Below are positions 16,718 to 35,767 of a stretch of 64,000 nt of DNA, one piece after another. The notes under the pieces were generated by a model. It saw only the letters and a program-made list of their open reading frames with translations. It did no database searches and was not told where the DNA came from. How positions within the stretch are numbered: position 1 is the first letter of the stretch; every line of letters begins with the position of its first letter. The position numbers and the translations under genes were made by a program. Origin of the DNA: Perca fluviatilis (Eukaryota; Chordata; Actinopteri; Perciformes; Percidae); the NCBI RefSeq assembly GCF_010015445.1, contig NC_053114.1:33125025-33189024 (forward strand), written 5' to 3'.

Positions 16718-16981
16718 AGGCAGAAAAAAAATGGGGGATGTGGGGAGGATGGGGAGGGGGCAGTGACTACCTGTCTGGAGAATCAGTGCTCCCCTCCGAC
16801 CTGAAACGTTACTCCATCTGCATTGTTCAGTGACGGACAAAACAAGACACAGTCAAGAACAGCCAGCCAAGCCGGGGGATCAAATTATTCTCAGAGAGGA
16901 CAGATTTACCCTGAACACCCCCCTTCCCTTATCTCCCACCCACATTATCCTTCCTTCTTTTCCTCCCTTTCTCTCAGCCTC

Positions 16982-17024
16982 TTTTTTTTTTTTTTTTTTT
17001 TTTTTTCTCTCTCTCTCTCTCTCT
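16982..17024. repeat. T25 run followed by (CT)9
   Basis: A 25-base T homopolymer joined to a CT array, at the end of a pyrimidine-rich stretch (about 16917-17030). Could be the reversed poly-A tail of a degraded retrotransposon, but no body was recognised beside it. Confidence 0.95.
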
Positions 17025-17113
17025 TCTGCTACCTCTAAACTGAGGTGAAATCTGAAACAGAGTGATCCCAAAACATTCCTGCTAAATCTCAAAAGCCAAC
17101 GCATGCGCCTCAC

Positions 17114-17115
<2 letters not shown>

Positions 17116-17151
<36 letters not shown>

Positions 17152-17246
17152 GAAGCACATACCAACACACACTTGCATACACGCTCAAACATGCTCATAC
17201 AAAACACTGCATCTGTGCGCACACACACACACACACACACACACAG
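17116..17246. repeat. Two CA arrays with CA-rich spacer
   Basis: CA arrays at 17116-17145 and 17220-17246 are separated by CA-rich, less regular sequence, suggesting one older array that has decayed in the middle. Confidence 0.9.
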
Positions 17247-17695
17247 AGGTGAGAAGTGAGATTGAGAAATTGAGAAGAAGCAGGTCTGTGTTTGAGCGGC
17301 AGCAGGGAGGTCTGCTCTAATCCAAGGCTCTAGTAGGAGGAGGAGAAGAGGAGAGCATCAGAAAAAGTCATCATCATCAGTCAGACACCTACGTGACAAG
17401 AATACATCCATGGAATTATTTTTGTAGATGTAATTGAGGGGGATACAAACATACAGTAAAATAAGGAAGATAGAGACATGGATACAAACACAGATATACA
17501 TGTACCTATGTGTGTCACAGACACCACAACTCAGGTATACTGGGTAATACAGAGAGCTTTCCCTGACGGCTTAATCAACATTGTGTAAACTTGTTTGTAA
17601 AGGGCTTGAATATAACAGACTTCCATTTATATGTGAAAGACCAGTACTCCAGCTTAAGGGGTTGATTCAACATTTAAAATCACTCAGTCTGTGAA
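17247..17695. other. Intergenic DNA, no gene recognised
   Basis: Unique sequence lying between the microsatellite cluster and copy 2 of the duplicated segment. Nothing else seen. Confidence 0.5.
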
Positions 17696-17963
17696 GTTAC
17701 AGTGATATGCACTGATACGTGAGGATTTGAGGGGAATAGGACCTTGATAGAAGAGCAATGGGATGATGCATCACATATGGTTGACACTGTACTAATCAAG
17801 TCAATCAAATCCAGTAAAGTGAGCCATGAAATAAAATCTCCCAAAAAGATTAGTAATTAGTTATTTGTGTCAAGTGTATCCGGTTATTTGCATCTAAAGA
17901 GCATGTGCACCTCCATTGGTGCGATTGGAGTGATCAGTAAAAGCATCTCAGCTTTGGTATGTT
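17696..17963. repeat. Duplicated non-coding segment, copy 2 (candidate enhancer)
   Basis: Direct-orientation partner of 15901-16167, with similarity starting at gttac and ending at gtatgtt in both. The octamer-type site is kept at 17886-17893. The differences are mostly single substitutions plus a few small indels, for example near gactaatcaagtcaatc. The two copies lie 1.8 kb apart with three microsatellite tracts between them, and the flanks are not duplicated. Confidence 0.85.
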
Positions 17964-18521
17964 ATGCAACTCCTGTTTATATTTAGTTATTTTTCAAAAT
18001 AAATCTTTACAATAAATCAACCAATAAAAAAGATAGAAAATAGAATAAGAAAAACTTCCTAGCAGGCTTTTATCCTGCAAGCTTGCTGCAGCCTTGTGAG
18101 ACGATGACCTACCTAAGCCCTGGAATTAACAGACTAGTTGCCAGAACTGTAATGTGTGAGGTAAACACCATCCACTTTAAGGGATTTAGAGGTAGTTGCT
18201 ATGTGCAGGACCTTTCACTAATGGCAGAAGGTAAGCCTTTATGATCTGTTTGCATTGCTGACATACTTACCTGCTTCCAGGACATACACCCTGAAGGTTA
18301 GGTCTCCCAAATGGTTTTGCAGGGATGGCAATAAGGTTTAGAAGCTTTGGCTGGCTTTAAGAAGCAGATTAGTTTATTCAATGATTATATTTTCAATGTT
18401 CATTAAAAGAATGGATTAGTTGAAATTGAAATGTAATAGTTGAATGCATGGCCTAAAAAGCATATCAAGGAAGAGCAAAAACAACTGTACTAATTTAATT
18501 TATAGATGTATAAAATACAGC

Positions 18522-18563
18522 TGAAATGAATGATAGAATGAATGAATAAATGAATGAATGAAT
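18522..18563. repeat. (TGAA)n tetranucleotide array
   Basis: Imperfect tgaa/tgaatgaa units over 42 bases. Confidence 0.9.
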
Positions 18564-19127
18564 CTGACAGTTATCTGAAATTAACTGATGAATCTGGTAA
18601 ATGAATAAAAACACTTACAGTGCACGGTTGGTTATCATATTAAAGTCCAAAATCTTATTTCTCTCCTTGATATTCTGTGCCAGTGATGCTTCACTACACC
18701 TGGACTTTGGCCACGTTGGTGATGACGAACAAGCTCTTTCTTAAACCGATCTGAAAGTTCAAAGATGTAAATTATAATTCTATCCTGCCCTGCCAACTTC
18801 AAGCAGACAGTATGACAGTCTTGCAGTGTGGGTGCTTTGTTCCAACCTCCTGCGAGTCTCAACACATTTCCGATGGAAACATGGGAAACTTTCCCCTCGA
18901 TTGCATCTAAGCAGCTTTCTGTCCATCACTTCAACCGCCCAGAGGTTTCATCATGCAGCGGTAGCCAGACGAATGGCATGTTGGCATGCGGCAAAATACT
19001 TGGGTTTCAATTGGCTGGAGTCCACCCATCCAATCGACTACTGATTGAACTGTGTGACGGTGATTTCATGATGAGACATGTTTCTTTGTGTGTGAGAACA
19101 ATCGTGGAAGTGTTTTCTTAGCTTAAG

Positions 19128-19128
<1 letters not shown>

Positions 19129-19162
<34 letters not shown>
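19129..19162. repeat. (TG)17 microsatellite
   Basis: Uninterrupted TG array of 34 bases. Confidence 0.95.
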
Positions 19163-19163
<1 letters not shown>

Positions 19164-20214
19164 TGTGGATTATCTACCTCAATAGCAGACTCATCCCACC
19201 ACAAGGAGTTAGGAGGGTGGTGGTGGATGGGCTCGTATCTCGTCAAACCTTCATGCGAGAGTCCAGAGTTTACTTTCATCACAGACTTGCAATTACCATT
19301 TTTGGTTTTAAATGCAACCGCCTCTTACCTTACCATAAATAAAACCATATTATAGGCAGATTGTGGCTATGTACATTATATAACACAAAGAGGTAAAGCC
19401 AATGGACGTATAAACATACAGCTTAATGACAGACTAAGGAGAGAGACAGAGACAGACTGTTTGCCTCGCTGACCAGCGACTAGATTAAAGGCTCAGTTCT
19501 TGAGCAGCAGACCAAAGACAAACAAGCAAGGTGGGCAGGGTGGGACGGGAAAGGGGACTATCCCAAAGATGAGTGACACAGCCCAGCCAGTTGCATCCCG
19601 TGATTAGCCCTTTGTGTCTATGCGTTCTTGGCCGTAATCAAAAGACTAAGAGAGGGCTAATGGCTAGAAATGATGGTTTAGAAAAAGGTGGAACGGGGTC
19701 AGTGGGTGGGCCAGACAAAGTCTTTGTACTGCCCTTAGCTAAACTCCCCCTCACACACACACACACACTCCCCCAATTAGTTGACATTGAGGAAGGAGGA
19801 AGGAGAGGAGGGTGAGGATAGAGAGGTACAGGGGGGAAGGGAACAAGAGAAGGCAGACAACAGGAGAAATGGGAGAACTGTGGTGAGATGATGGAGGAAG
19901 AGGAGAAGAGGATCGTCCTGTAAGATCTCAGGCAGCAGATGGAGAACAACTGGTGGAGGGAGTCGATCAGAAAGCGGTGGGAGTGGTGCAGGGCGGTCAG
20001 GTCTGCTACTGTTACAGCACATTTGACACAGAAACACAGTGCGATGGAAACTGACACACCGTCACACGCATTTCAACACTACTAAACAAATGCTTAGTCG
20101 AGCTGCGATAAACGCCCTTAGGTGTTTCATTCAGCTGCACCAAAGTCCCACTGTTTAATTTACAATAACTTGAATTATAAATGTACCAGCCGCCATAATG
20201 ACTATAAATGTAAA

Positions 20215-20340
20215 TTTTTTATATAGCGCTTTTCTAGTCTTAACAACTACTCAAAGCACTTTAACATAGGACACTTCGGCATAGAACTGCAGGGCCAGGG
20301 ATCGAACCACCAACCTTCCAATTGGCAGGCGACCTCTCTA
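20215..20340 (-). mobile_element. tRNA-derived SINE fragment, 5' truncated
   Basis: On the minus strand the sequence contains ggttcgatccc (plus-strand 20298-20308), a perfect RNA polymerase III B-box. It is followed by a body that ends in agcgctatataaaa, a common 3' tail of teleost SINE/LINE pairs. The A-box half of the tRNA-like head is missing at the 20340 side, so the copy is truncated. It resembles a dispersed fish SINE rather than a functional tRNA, since no acceptor stem or anticodon arm can be folded. Confidence 0.7.
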
Positions 20341-20699
20341 TATCAAAATATTTACACAAAGAGTTCAATGCAGTAGGAAGGTTATGGGTTCATGAACAGT
20401 GAATGTGGTCCTATATATAGAGATTTAATGTTATGTTATGTTTATGCATGATAAAGTTGGTCTTATTATATAAATGCACACATAGCTTGTTTGTTTGGAG
20501 ATTGTCTTAGATTTCTTTTTATTATTCTCTTTTCCTTCTTTACCCATTGTCTAGTTGTCTGTCTGTATAATACTATAGTGATGCTTTGTCACACTTTCTA
20601 ACCTTAAGAAATATTCATAAACCATCAAAATCAGATAAAATCGTAATTTACTGTATGTCAGTGAACAAACCAGATATTATCTAGTGTGTGTGGATGACA
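20341..20699. other. Intergenic DNA, no gene recognised
   Basis: AT-rich unique DNA. Nothing seen. Confidence 0.5.
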
Positions 20700-20889
20700 A
20701 TGTCAGTTGTTCTTTTGGTCAATCTGCCACTTTGGTAAACTGAAATAACTCAACTACTTGAGTGGATTGTCATGAAATGTTACAGTTGTACATCATCAAC
20801 ATCTACATGGATTGGCACACAATTTGGGACAGACATTCATGGTTACTAGATGATGAAGCCTACTTGTGTGATTACCTGACTTTTTCTCC
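20700..20889. mobile_element. Degenerate dispersed repeat, possible
   Basis: Phrases such as tggattgtcatgaaatgt and gggacagacattcatgg resemble a dispersed teleost repeat whose better-preserved portion I place at 55640-56040. The match is weak and memory-based. Confidence 0.35.
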
Positions 20890-20943
20890 AGTACAGTACA
20901 TGTACAGTACAGTACATGTACAGTACAGTACATGTACTGTACT
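20890..20943. repeat. Tandem repeat of a self-complementary unit
   Basis: About three copies of a 17-base unit built from gtacagtacatgtac. Each unit contains the palindrome gtacatgtac, so the whole block can fold on itself in many registers. Confidence 0.9.
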
Positions 20944-22620
20944 ACCTTGATGTTCAGATTTGTGGTCACACTTGGACTGTCTATTGACGAAATGCCGAAG
21001 TTTCAAGTAAAACTGTGAAACAGCAGTTTATATATTGTGTCAAGACAAACAAATGTAAAAGGGTGTGTGCTCTTGAATAAAAACTTTTCAAGAAATAGTG
21101 TAAAGTGCATGAATCTGAAGATAAATAGCATCATGTCGTAGGAACAAAATATAAACTGACAAAAAAGAAACAGCAGAGGAGGCTCTTCAGGTGACAACAT
21201 TTGTCACATGTAATAAATTGATTATTTGGCAGCATGCAGGCATTTTCACCTATGATACTGGCCTGTAGACTTTTTGTTCATTAGTTAAGCAACCAGGAAA
21301 TCTGACCAATCCGTGAAGATTCAACAAGCTTGTCTCATGAGGGCCCAGACTGACACTCAACACCCAAAAAGATTAGCACTCTTTCTTTCCCTGCCCTAAT
21401 GATTAGGTTCAGGCAACAATAGCCCCATTGCAAAATGCACACAAACTTTGGGGTTGTGTATTCTGTTGATGCCCAGGTTAAATCAATCTTGAGAAGGACA
21501 AAAACTGCAGTTCTGAATTTAATACAAGCGTTTCCTTGAAATACTCTTAAACTCCTAAACTTTCTGCTACTCCTTACATGTGGGGACCCAGGGCTGCTCT
21601 TGCATTATCTGGGCCCTGGGCAGATTTGATTGCCTGCACCCTCACTACATACACAATTCAACACCCACCCTTTGAAAACAAATCTGCTACTGAAATGAAA
21701 AGAGTTATGAAGTAATGACAACACAAATATGCCAGAAGTGACTGAACAACTTCTTGCGAGTCTGGTTTTTTCACACCTTCCTTGCTTAAAGGAGCAGCAG
21801 CGCTGTGGGGGACAATACACAAGCCCATTGTTCATTGTAACTTGAAAACCATTGTTTAAAACACAACAATGTACAGGCCATGAGGTGACCATGAAGCATC
21901 CAGACAGGCACCATGAGGCTGCAGTGGGGAGGCGGGGGAGGGCTCAGCAGCCATCAAATTGGCCTCCAAACACCATCCCAGTGGACAGAGCTGCCAGCCA
22001 CAGCCCCCGACAGCTCCCAGCATCCTGTAAACACTGTCCATCTTGGCTACCTTTTATTTGAAAGGTGTGACAAACAACGGCAGCCCTGCATTGTAAACAT
22101 GTGAGCTCATGACTGGTTCGAGTTGCACAACTGCTGAATTTGTCCTGAAAATTTGAGCAGAGTGGAACCAAAATGCACTTTGACACAAAATAAACCATTA
22201 CAGGTCACCGAGGGAGCTGCACTGGGAGGTCATGCGCTTGGCCAAGCTACTAGATGGGTTGAAGCAAGGGAGGGTCAGACAGTGGAGGGGCAACAGCAGG
22301 GTGGGGTTAGAAAAGGAGGGGTGTTGGCTGCATTCTCTACTCCCATTGCTTTTGAGTAGAAATAGGGCACAAGATCAGATAATCCAGAGAAAACAAACTT
22401 TAAGTAAGGGTGGCTCCAGGACATGAGAGATGGCAAATAGGTCAAAGGAAAAAAGGGGATGCCATTTTGCTGATTTGCCAGAAGTTAGATTAGCACAGCA
22501 GGAGGTTGTATTTATTTACATGATGGCGAGGAGCTCCTAAGCCTGCTTTGACAATCAACTTCCATCCAAACTTTAACCATTCCAAGAAAAAGTGCAACTC
22601 TGACACCAGTTTTGCGTTTA
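20944..22620. other. Intergenic DNA, no gene recognised
   Basis: Unique sequence that becomes less AT-rich after about 21850. Overlapping frames of 60-95 codons on both strands at 21605-22426 have no recognisable domain. They reflect the locally lower stop-codon density of GC-richer DNA. Confidence 0.45.
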
Positions 22621-26294
<3,674 letters not shown>

Positions 26295-26487
26295 TTTTTT
26301 ATGTTTATTTTTGGGGCATTTTTAGGCCTTTATTGACAGGACAGCTGAGGAAATGAAAGGGGAGAGAGATAGGGAATGACATGCTGCAAAGGGATGCAGG
26401 TCAGAGTTGAACCTGGGCCTGCCACATCAAGGAGTAAACCTCTCTATATGGGGTGCCTGCTCTACCTACTGAGCTATCCGGGCACCC
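26295..26487 (-). mobile_element. tRNA-derived SINE with target-site duplication
   Basis: Read on the minus strand, the element starts with gggtgcccggatagctcag. It contains a polymerase III A-box (tagctcagtagg, plus-strand 26465-26476) and a degraded B-box (ggttcaactctg, near 26402-26413). The 3' end is AT-rich with a T-run on the plus strand at 26295. It is flanked by ctcatccaccc (26284-26294) and ctcttccaccc (26487-26497), an 11-base direct repeat with one mismatch that marks insertion by target-primed reverse transcription. It moves with LINE-encoded enzymes. The body is too diverged from a tRNA to be a working tRNA gene. Confidence 0.85.
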
Positions 26488-27440
26488 TCTTCCACCCATT
26501 TACAGTAAAGTGTCTTCAAGTCACTGTATTCACTATGGAATGGAGGGAAGGAAGGGCAGGGTGTTAATTACTGTAACTTGTACCAGACAAACAGACAGGA
26601 TTGATTGCACACAGCAGGAGAGATATGCATTACGTAAAGACAGAAGGGGGTGTTTCCTGAATTTCTTCTTCTCTATCTCTGTCTTTTACTGGGACGTGCT
26701 TCAGTGTGAAGCAGACCTGTTCAGACAGCGAGGGCTGACTCCTGTTTAGACTGGGCAGGCGCCAGTCGTCCCCTCACTCCGCCTCAGCAGCGACAGGTGA
26801 GAGCCTTCAGCTGACTATCATCACACTCACCACTGACAACCCAGCGACACACCACAGCCAATCCATCACTCCTGTCACACAGAAAACTTGCATTTCTTAC
26901 ATAGTGTTAAAGAATTAAAGAATTAATTTAATCTCACTTGTTTTCTAACTTTTTGTTTTGTTTGTGTGAATTACAAGTGATTATACAAAGGATCAAGGGT
27001 TATGAAACCAGGACCACACAACTATTTAAAAAAAAAAAAGGAAAACAATGATTTAACTTTGTGAAGATTACTAATGTTTAAAAGAAACTCTGGTTTATAG
27101 GAACAGGAGTACTTAACAAGGTTTCAGCTCATGTCTCAGAACTTCTCTAAGACTTACTTAGGATACTGTGATATAGGATGTATTCAGTCTCATTCCACAC
27201 CTGACGCTTATATATAATATATAATATGTTGACACAAAAAACATGCAAATGTGTTTTTAAGTCAGATGCCAAAGTTTCAAACAAAGCAGACTGCAATGCA
27301 ACAGTATGGCAAAAGTTTCTGCCGTAATCGAATGTGACGTATCATAACAAATGTACTGATTTTCATCCAAATCGGGGCAAAAATGTATGAACCGCTCCTT
27401 TGTGTCATATGTAGGAATAAACTATTTATATCGTTGCATG
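26488..27440. other. Intergenic DNA, no gene recognised
   Basis: AT-rich unique sequence with a short A-run near 27028-27039. Nothing else seen. Confidence 0.5.

Positions 27441-27490
<50 letters not shown>
27441..27490. repeat. (TTA)16 trinucleotide array
   Basis: Perfect tta/att array of about 50 bases, read as poly-Leu or poly-Tyr in chance frames. Confidence 0.97.
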
Positions 27491-31623
<4,133 letters not shown>

Positions 31624-32057
31624 TTAACCCACTGAGGTCTAAGGGCATTTTTACACATCTTCTTAAATTCACCTTTATAGAGTATTTGCATTAAACCAAT
31701 CCCCATATGTTTAACATCAAAATGTTCATAGCAAAGTCAGCTTTCCATATAGTGAGACCCAAATCTCTCCCAGAGCAATGTTCTTTCTAAAGCAATGTGT
31801 AAAGAGATATGTTGGCACTACAGCTGAAACGTTTGAAATTCCTCAAATCTCTTTTGAAAACAAACCTTAACTTATGATGTGTTGCACGAATTGTTTTGGT
31901 GCTTGTAATGAGTTTACCAAAGTCTTTAGGGTGACAATGTTGTGTAATGTATAATAAAAATAGTACATGAATGTAAAATCGCTTTTTGAGCAGGAGTTTT
32001 GTCAAACCCTGTTTGGACGTGCCGGTGCGTCTTACGTCATCAGTGTCCAAAGTTTAA
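31624..32057. mobile_element. Possible TTAA-flanked MITE
   Basis: The stretch opens with ttaacccactgaggtctaag and closes with cttacgtcatcagtg followed by ttaa. The ends are only loosely complementary, so this is a tentative call. TTAA is the usual target duplication of piggyBac-type elements. No coding frame. Confidence 0.3.
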
Positions 32058-32740
32058 TAAGCAATCTGATCGTTTAATATTCACAACTATGAATCTTTTG
32101 TATGTATCTTTATTTGATAACTGACTAAAGCAATCATTTGGTAATCAATATTATAATCAGTCAAGTTGACTAATAAACAGTGTTTGGCTTTAAAATGTAA
32201 TCAGTTACTCAAGTTATTCATCAGCAAAAGTGATTAGTTACATTACTCATTACTCTACTTTTGTTACTCTGTCAAAACGAGGTGTCTTTACTTTAAATGA
32301 CAACAACAACAACAGCTGCCCGTCACATATATCTTATTGTATTTACTGTAACAGATGTATAAATAAAACAATGACACATGATTTAACATGCACCCAGTTT
32401 ACGTTTCAATGGTATTCACTGACCATGAACAAATAGCTGTTGTATCTTCAGTGGCTGCACACACTCAACAGCATATACTATATACTGTGTCCTCACAGTA
32501 AATGCGGTGTTCACACTCCCTTGAACTCTGAACAAAATCCAGTCTATATCTGAATGTAGGCTTACCAGCGGTTAAAGTTAGAAACCAGCTTGCTAAGAAT
32601 GCACAACATGTAACTCTGGAGATGGTGGAGGTACTCTCTATCTCTTTCAGTTTATAGCAGTGAATAGCTGTCATTTATTCTCAGTTGCACTAATCTTTTT
32701 CTCTCATTTCTCTCTCCTTCTCACCTATTCTCGCCCCCGT

Positions 32741-32742
<2 letters not shown>

Positions 32743-32779
<37 letters not shown>
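32743..32779. repeat. (CA)18 microsatellite
   Basis: Pure CA array of 37 bases after a pyrimidine-rich leader. Confidence 0.95.
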
Positions 32780-32781
<2 letters not shown>

Positions 32782-33205
32782 AGGTCACCCCTTGCCCAAA
32801 CTCAAGCATGCAGAACAGAGCAGGCCGGTCTTCTCTAGCAGACCAGAACGCTCTGTTCTCAGAGTTCTCACCTTTCACCTGGGGTGAACGTGAGGCGGCA
32901 TCACTCGGGCCCCCCCGAGCCCTGCGGAAACCAGAACACAACACCAACCTGAGGAGTATGGCTGTATGGGGAGTCAGTGGCACGCTGAAAGACACAAGCT
33001 TGTAGAAAGAAACCAGGAAGGAAGAGCAAGTGACTGACATAATAAAAGAGACACAGAGATGACATGGAGACATCAGAAGCTGCTTTGAGTGTAAGGTTGT
33101 TGAGTTTAGGCCTCTTTTTCAGGCGGCAGGTGTCAATGTCATTGTGTGACATACAGATCCCTCTAGGTGTGGGGACAACCTGTCTATAAGGACCTACTAT
33201 GTAAA

Positions 33206-33215
33206 TGTGTGTGTG

Positions 33216-33250
<35 letters not shown>

Positions 33251-33260
33251 GTGGGGGGGG
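33206..33260. repeat. GT array ending in a G8 run
   Basis: A GT array with one extra T (near 33230), running straight into eight G residues. Confidence 0.95.
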
Positions 33261-33465
33261 ACTGACTACATAATTTGTAGTCAGTCTGCAAAATCTCTTT
33301 TATTCCTAACCCTAACCTTTTGTACTTTGATCAAAATCTGCTTTGATATAGAAAGTAAATAAGTGAGTCGTCCCTGATATATATGTTCTTAAATGTGTTA
33401 TAAGGGCCATTGCTGTCCAGTCATTGGAGGAGCAGAACCAAACATCACCTGTGATTTCTTATCAG

Positions 33466-33660
33466 AATCAGAAAACAATTAATTTCCAAGTAACACTTAC
33501 AAGGAACTTGCCTTGGTTGTTGGTACATACATAAACATATTAAACATTATTATGAAATAAACAATCAATAAATACAGAAACAAATATGTCCATATAACTG
33601 TTTAACATTTAGAAAAAAGAGGCTGTGTGGATTAGTGCAGAATGTGCAAAAATACTGAGA
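33466..33660. mobile_element. Possible LINE-derived fragment
   Basis: Starts agaatcagaaaacaatta and contains aaggaacttgccttggttgt followed by an A-rich part with ataaacaat units. I recognise this arrangement as a dispersed teleost retrotransposon piece. No target duplication was found, so the limits are approximate. Confidence 0.4.
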
Positions 33661-34390
33661 AAATACTCAGCTCATCATAGTAACTTCTGAGACTCTAGTG
33701 AAATTCATTACATTATTAGATTGACATAATGAGTTTGTAAAATGTGTGTGTGCTGGCCCTGTATAGTGGTGTGAGCCATGTGTGTGTGTTCCAGCGGTAG
33801 CGACCTTGTCCCTGCCCCCTCCAGCAGGAGTGACAGATGCTCAGTAATCTGTGTGAAAGGCGATCCACCACTTAATGGGATTGTTTCTGTTACACCTTAA
33901 AGAAGAGGCAGCCAGCAGACCAGAGCTGAACAGTCATCCTTCATAACTGCTGTCCTGGGACCTCAGGTGGACACAGCGGGTGAAGAAACGCCACACGAGT
34001 GTCGGAGGGTTTCACACCTCTGAATCATAAAACAGTGCAGAGCTCCCCTCCCTGCAGAGTGCATTGTCTTAAAACAGATGGCTGACATATTGACAAGGAG
34101 CAGAGAGATGATATGGTTGAAAAGTGTGAAAACCCAACATATGGAAGCCTGATTGCCACAGTTAATGGATATGTTTTTGAGGTGCTGTCAACAGGTGTCT
34201 GTTAAGGATCCAAAATGTAAAAAAGTCAGTCTACCTAGAATCATTTATTTACAGCCAACTGAACACATTTGGTTCCTTGCCACACTAGTGTCTCCAAATT
34301 TCATTACAAATAAAAAGATATTAAAAAGTGTGTAAAAAAACTACTTTTTCTTTTGGTTGTTTGGTTGTTGACATACTGTACATAACCTCA
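33661..34390. other. Intergenic DNA, no gene recognised
   Basis: Unique sequence. Nothing supported. Confidence 0.5.
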
Positions 34391-34547
34391 TTAAAGGATT
34401 TGGCAACATTTTGAGAAATGTGTTAACTAGATTTATTGCCGAGATTTAGATGAGTGGTATTCATCTTCTTATCTAACTCTGGACAAGAAAGCATACACTG
34501 TAGATATAAATAAGCTTATTTTCCAAAACGTTTAACTATTTCTTCAA
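34391..34547. mobile_element. Short palindromic MITE
   Basis: The left half (ttaaaggatttggcaacatt onward) is an imperfect reverse complement of the right half, which ends ccaaaacgtttaactatttc. Near the centre, attgccgagatttagatgag faces cttatctaactctggacaag. The two halves together give a foldback of about 157 bases. It matches in style a very common teleost MITE whose termini read ttaaaggaatagttc. No coding capacity. Confidence 0.65.
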
Positions 34548-35287
34548 AAGCTGTCCTCTCATCACCAAGCCACACAGCCTGGGACAGAGAGGGAGGCATG
34601 AGAGAGACAAGCCCACACAAAAAGACAGGGGAAGGCAAAGATACAGAAGAGACAGCTAGAAAAGGATGACATCATCTTTATCTCTCCCTGCTTACAGTAA
34701 TATGAAAAGGAGTTTCCTTCCTTCCTTCCTTCCACCTATGGCAGCAGTAAAACTGTCTGTGTCATAACGCCCAGCATGCCAAAATGATGTGTTTGACCAT
34801 CTCCTGCCTATTATCCAGGACAATAGTCCCCCTGGATGGATTTCCTCCCAGTGTGAAATGAAAGATTCTCCTTCTTTTTTGCCGAGTGCCCACTCGGCTC
34901 AGCGCTCCTCTTCAAAAGACCGTGACTATGTGTCACCTGTGTAGAATGTAAAGACACGTTGGATAGAGTTTCACAGCAGGCCTCTATTCATGCTTATGAT
35001 TGCTTTGTTTGGCGGACAGATTTCAGTGTCCATAGGGGATGGGAAGGTGGGACCTCTGCTTTATAAATGAGCCGTTGCTTTGTCAACACAGGAGTGGGGT
35101 TATCTCAAGCAGCAGCTGAAAGATTGATGGAGTGAGATGTTTATCAGTGATACCACAGTATGGAGATCGAGCCACAGAGATACTGTACCTATGGAAGAAG
35201 AAATAAATTAAAAAATAGAGCAGATTAGGGCAATCACTTTCACAAGAAATCTAATTATGAAGAATGAAAACTAACACTAATTCGAAC
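34548..35287. other. Intergenic DNA with short CTTC array
   Basis: No gene recognised. A cttc tetranucleotide array occupies 34715-34733. Confidence 0.5.
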
Positions 35288-35767
35288 TAGAGCAGCAACA
35301 ATTAGCAAACGAATAGATTAGTCGATCGGCGAAAAATGTATCTGCAACTATTTTGATTACCAAATTATTGTCTTTATACATTTTCCTTTTGATTGTTTCA
35401 GCTTCTAGAAATGTGAGGATGTGATGCTTTTCTTTGTCATACATGTGGTAAACTGAATGACTGGCTTAAAGTGTTGGTCAGATTATAGCAAGACATTTAA
35501 AGATGTCAGTTTGGACCTGTTCTGGGTTGGGTTGAAGGTGTGGGGGAGATTTGGGGGGAATTGACATACAGTTTCAATTCTGCTTTGTTCACCATTGTCT
35601 GTAGAATGTATGTCATTTATTTTGAAATTTAAATAAAAATAGTTGGGGAAAAAAAGAAAACATGTCAGCTTGGATTTTGGTAAATTATAACTGGTAGTTT
35701 TCACTATTTCCTTATATTTTATAGACAAAACGATTAACCGAATAATAAATCGTTAGTTGCACAACCC
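35288..35767. mobile_element. hAT-like MITE with inverted ends
   Basis: The left end (agcagcaacaattag, then tagtcgatcgg) faces a right end reading acgattaaccg, then cgttagttgcacaaccct. On the minus strand the latter starts agggttgtgcaactaacga, the typical teleost agggctgcaactaacga terminus. Motifs near the left end (cagcttctagaaatgtgagg, tttctttgtcatacatg) fit the same family. No clear 8-base target duplication remains and there is no transposase frame, so this is an old non-autonomous copy. Confidence 0.65.

Larger units (their letters stand above)
17964..20214. other. Intergenic DNA with purine-rich tract
   Basis: No gene recognised. A strongly purine-rich plus-strand tract occupies about 19785-19930 and produces long Ser/Leu/Pro-rich minus-strand frames (up to 139 codons) that I do not regard as genes. 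Confidence 0.5.
32058..33465. other. Intergenic DNA with two microsatellites
   Basis: No gene recognised. Telomere-like cctaaccctaacc occurs once near 33306. The 127-codon minus frame at 32690-33073 crosses the CA array and is not credible. Confidence 0.5.

Noticed and set aside
16982..17006. T25 run as the poly-A tail of a processed pseudogene on the minus strand
   Set aside because: No gene-like sequence precedes it on the minus strand and no target duplication was seen. It is part of a pyrimidine-rich tract.
26401..26487. tRNA-like sequence on the minus strand
   Set aside because: Only the internal promoter boxes remain. The acceptor stem and anticodon arm do not fold, and the target duplication shows that it is the head of a SINE.
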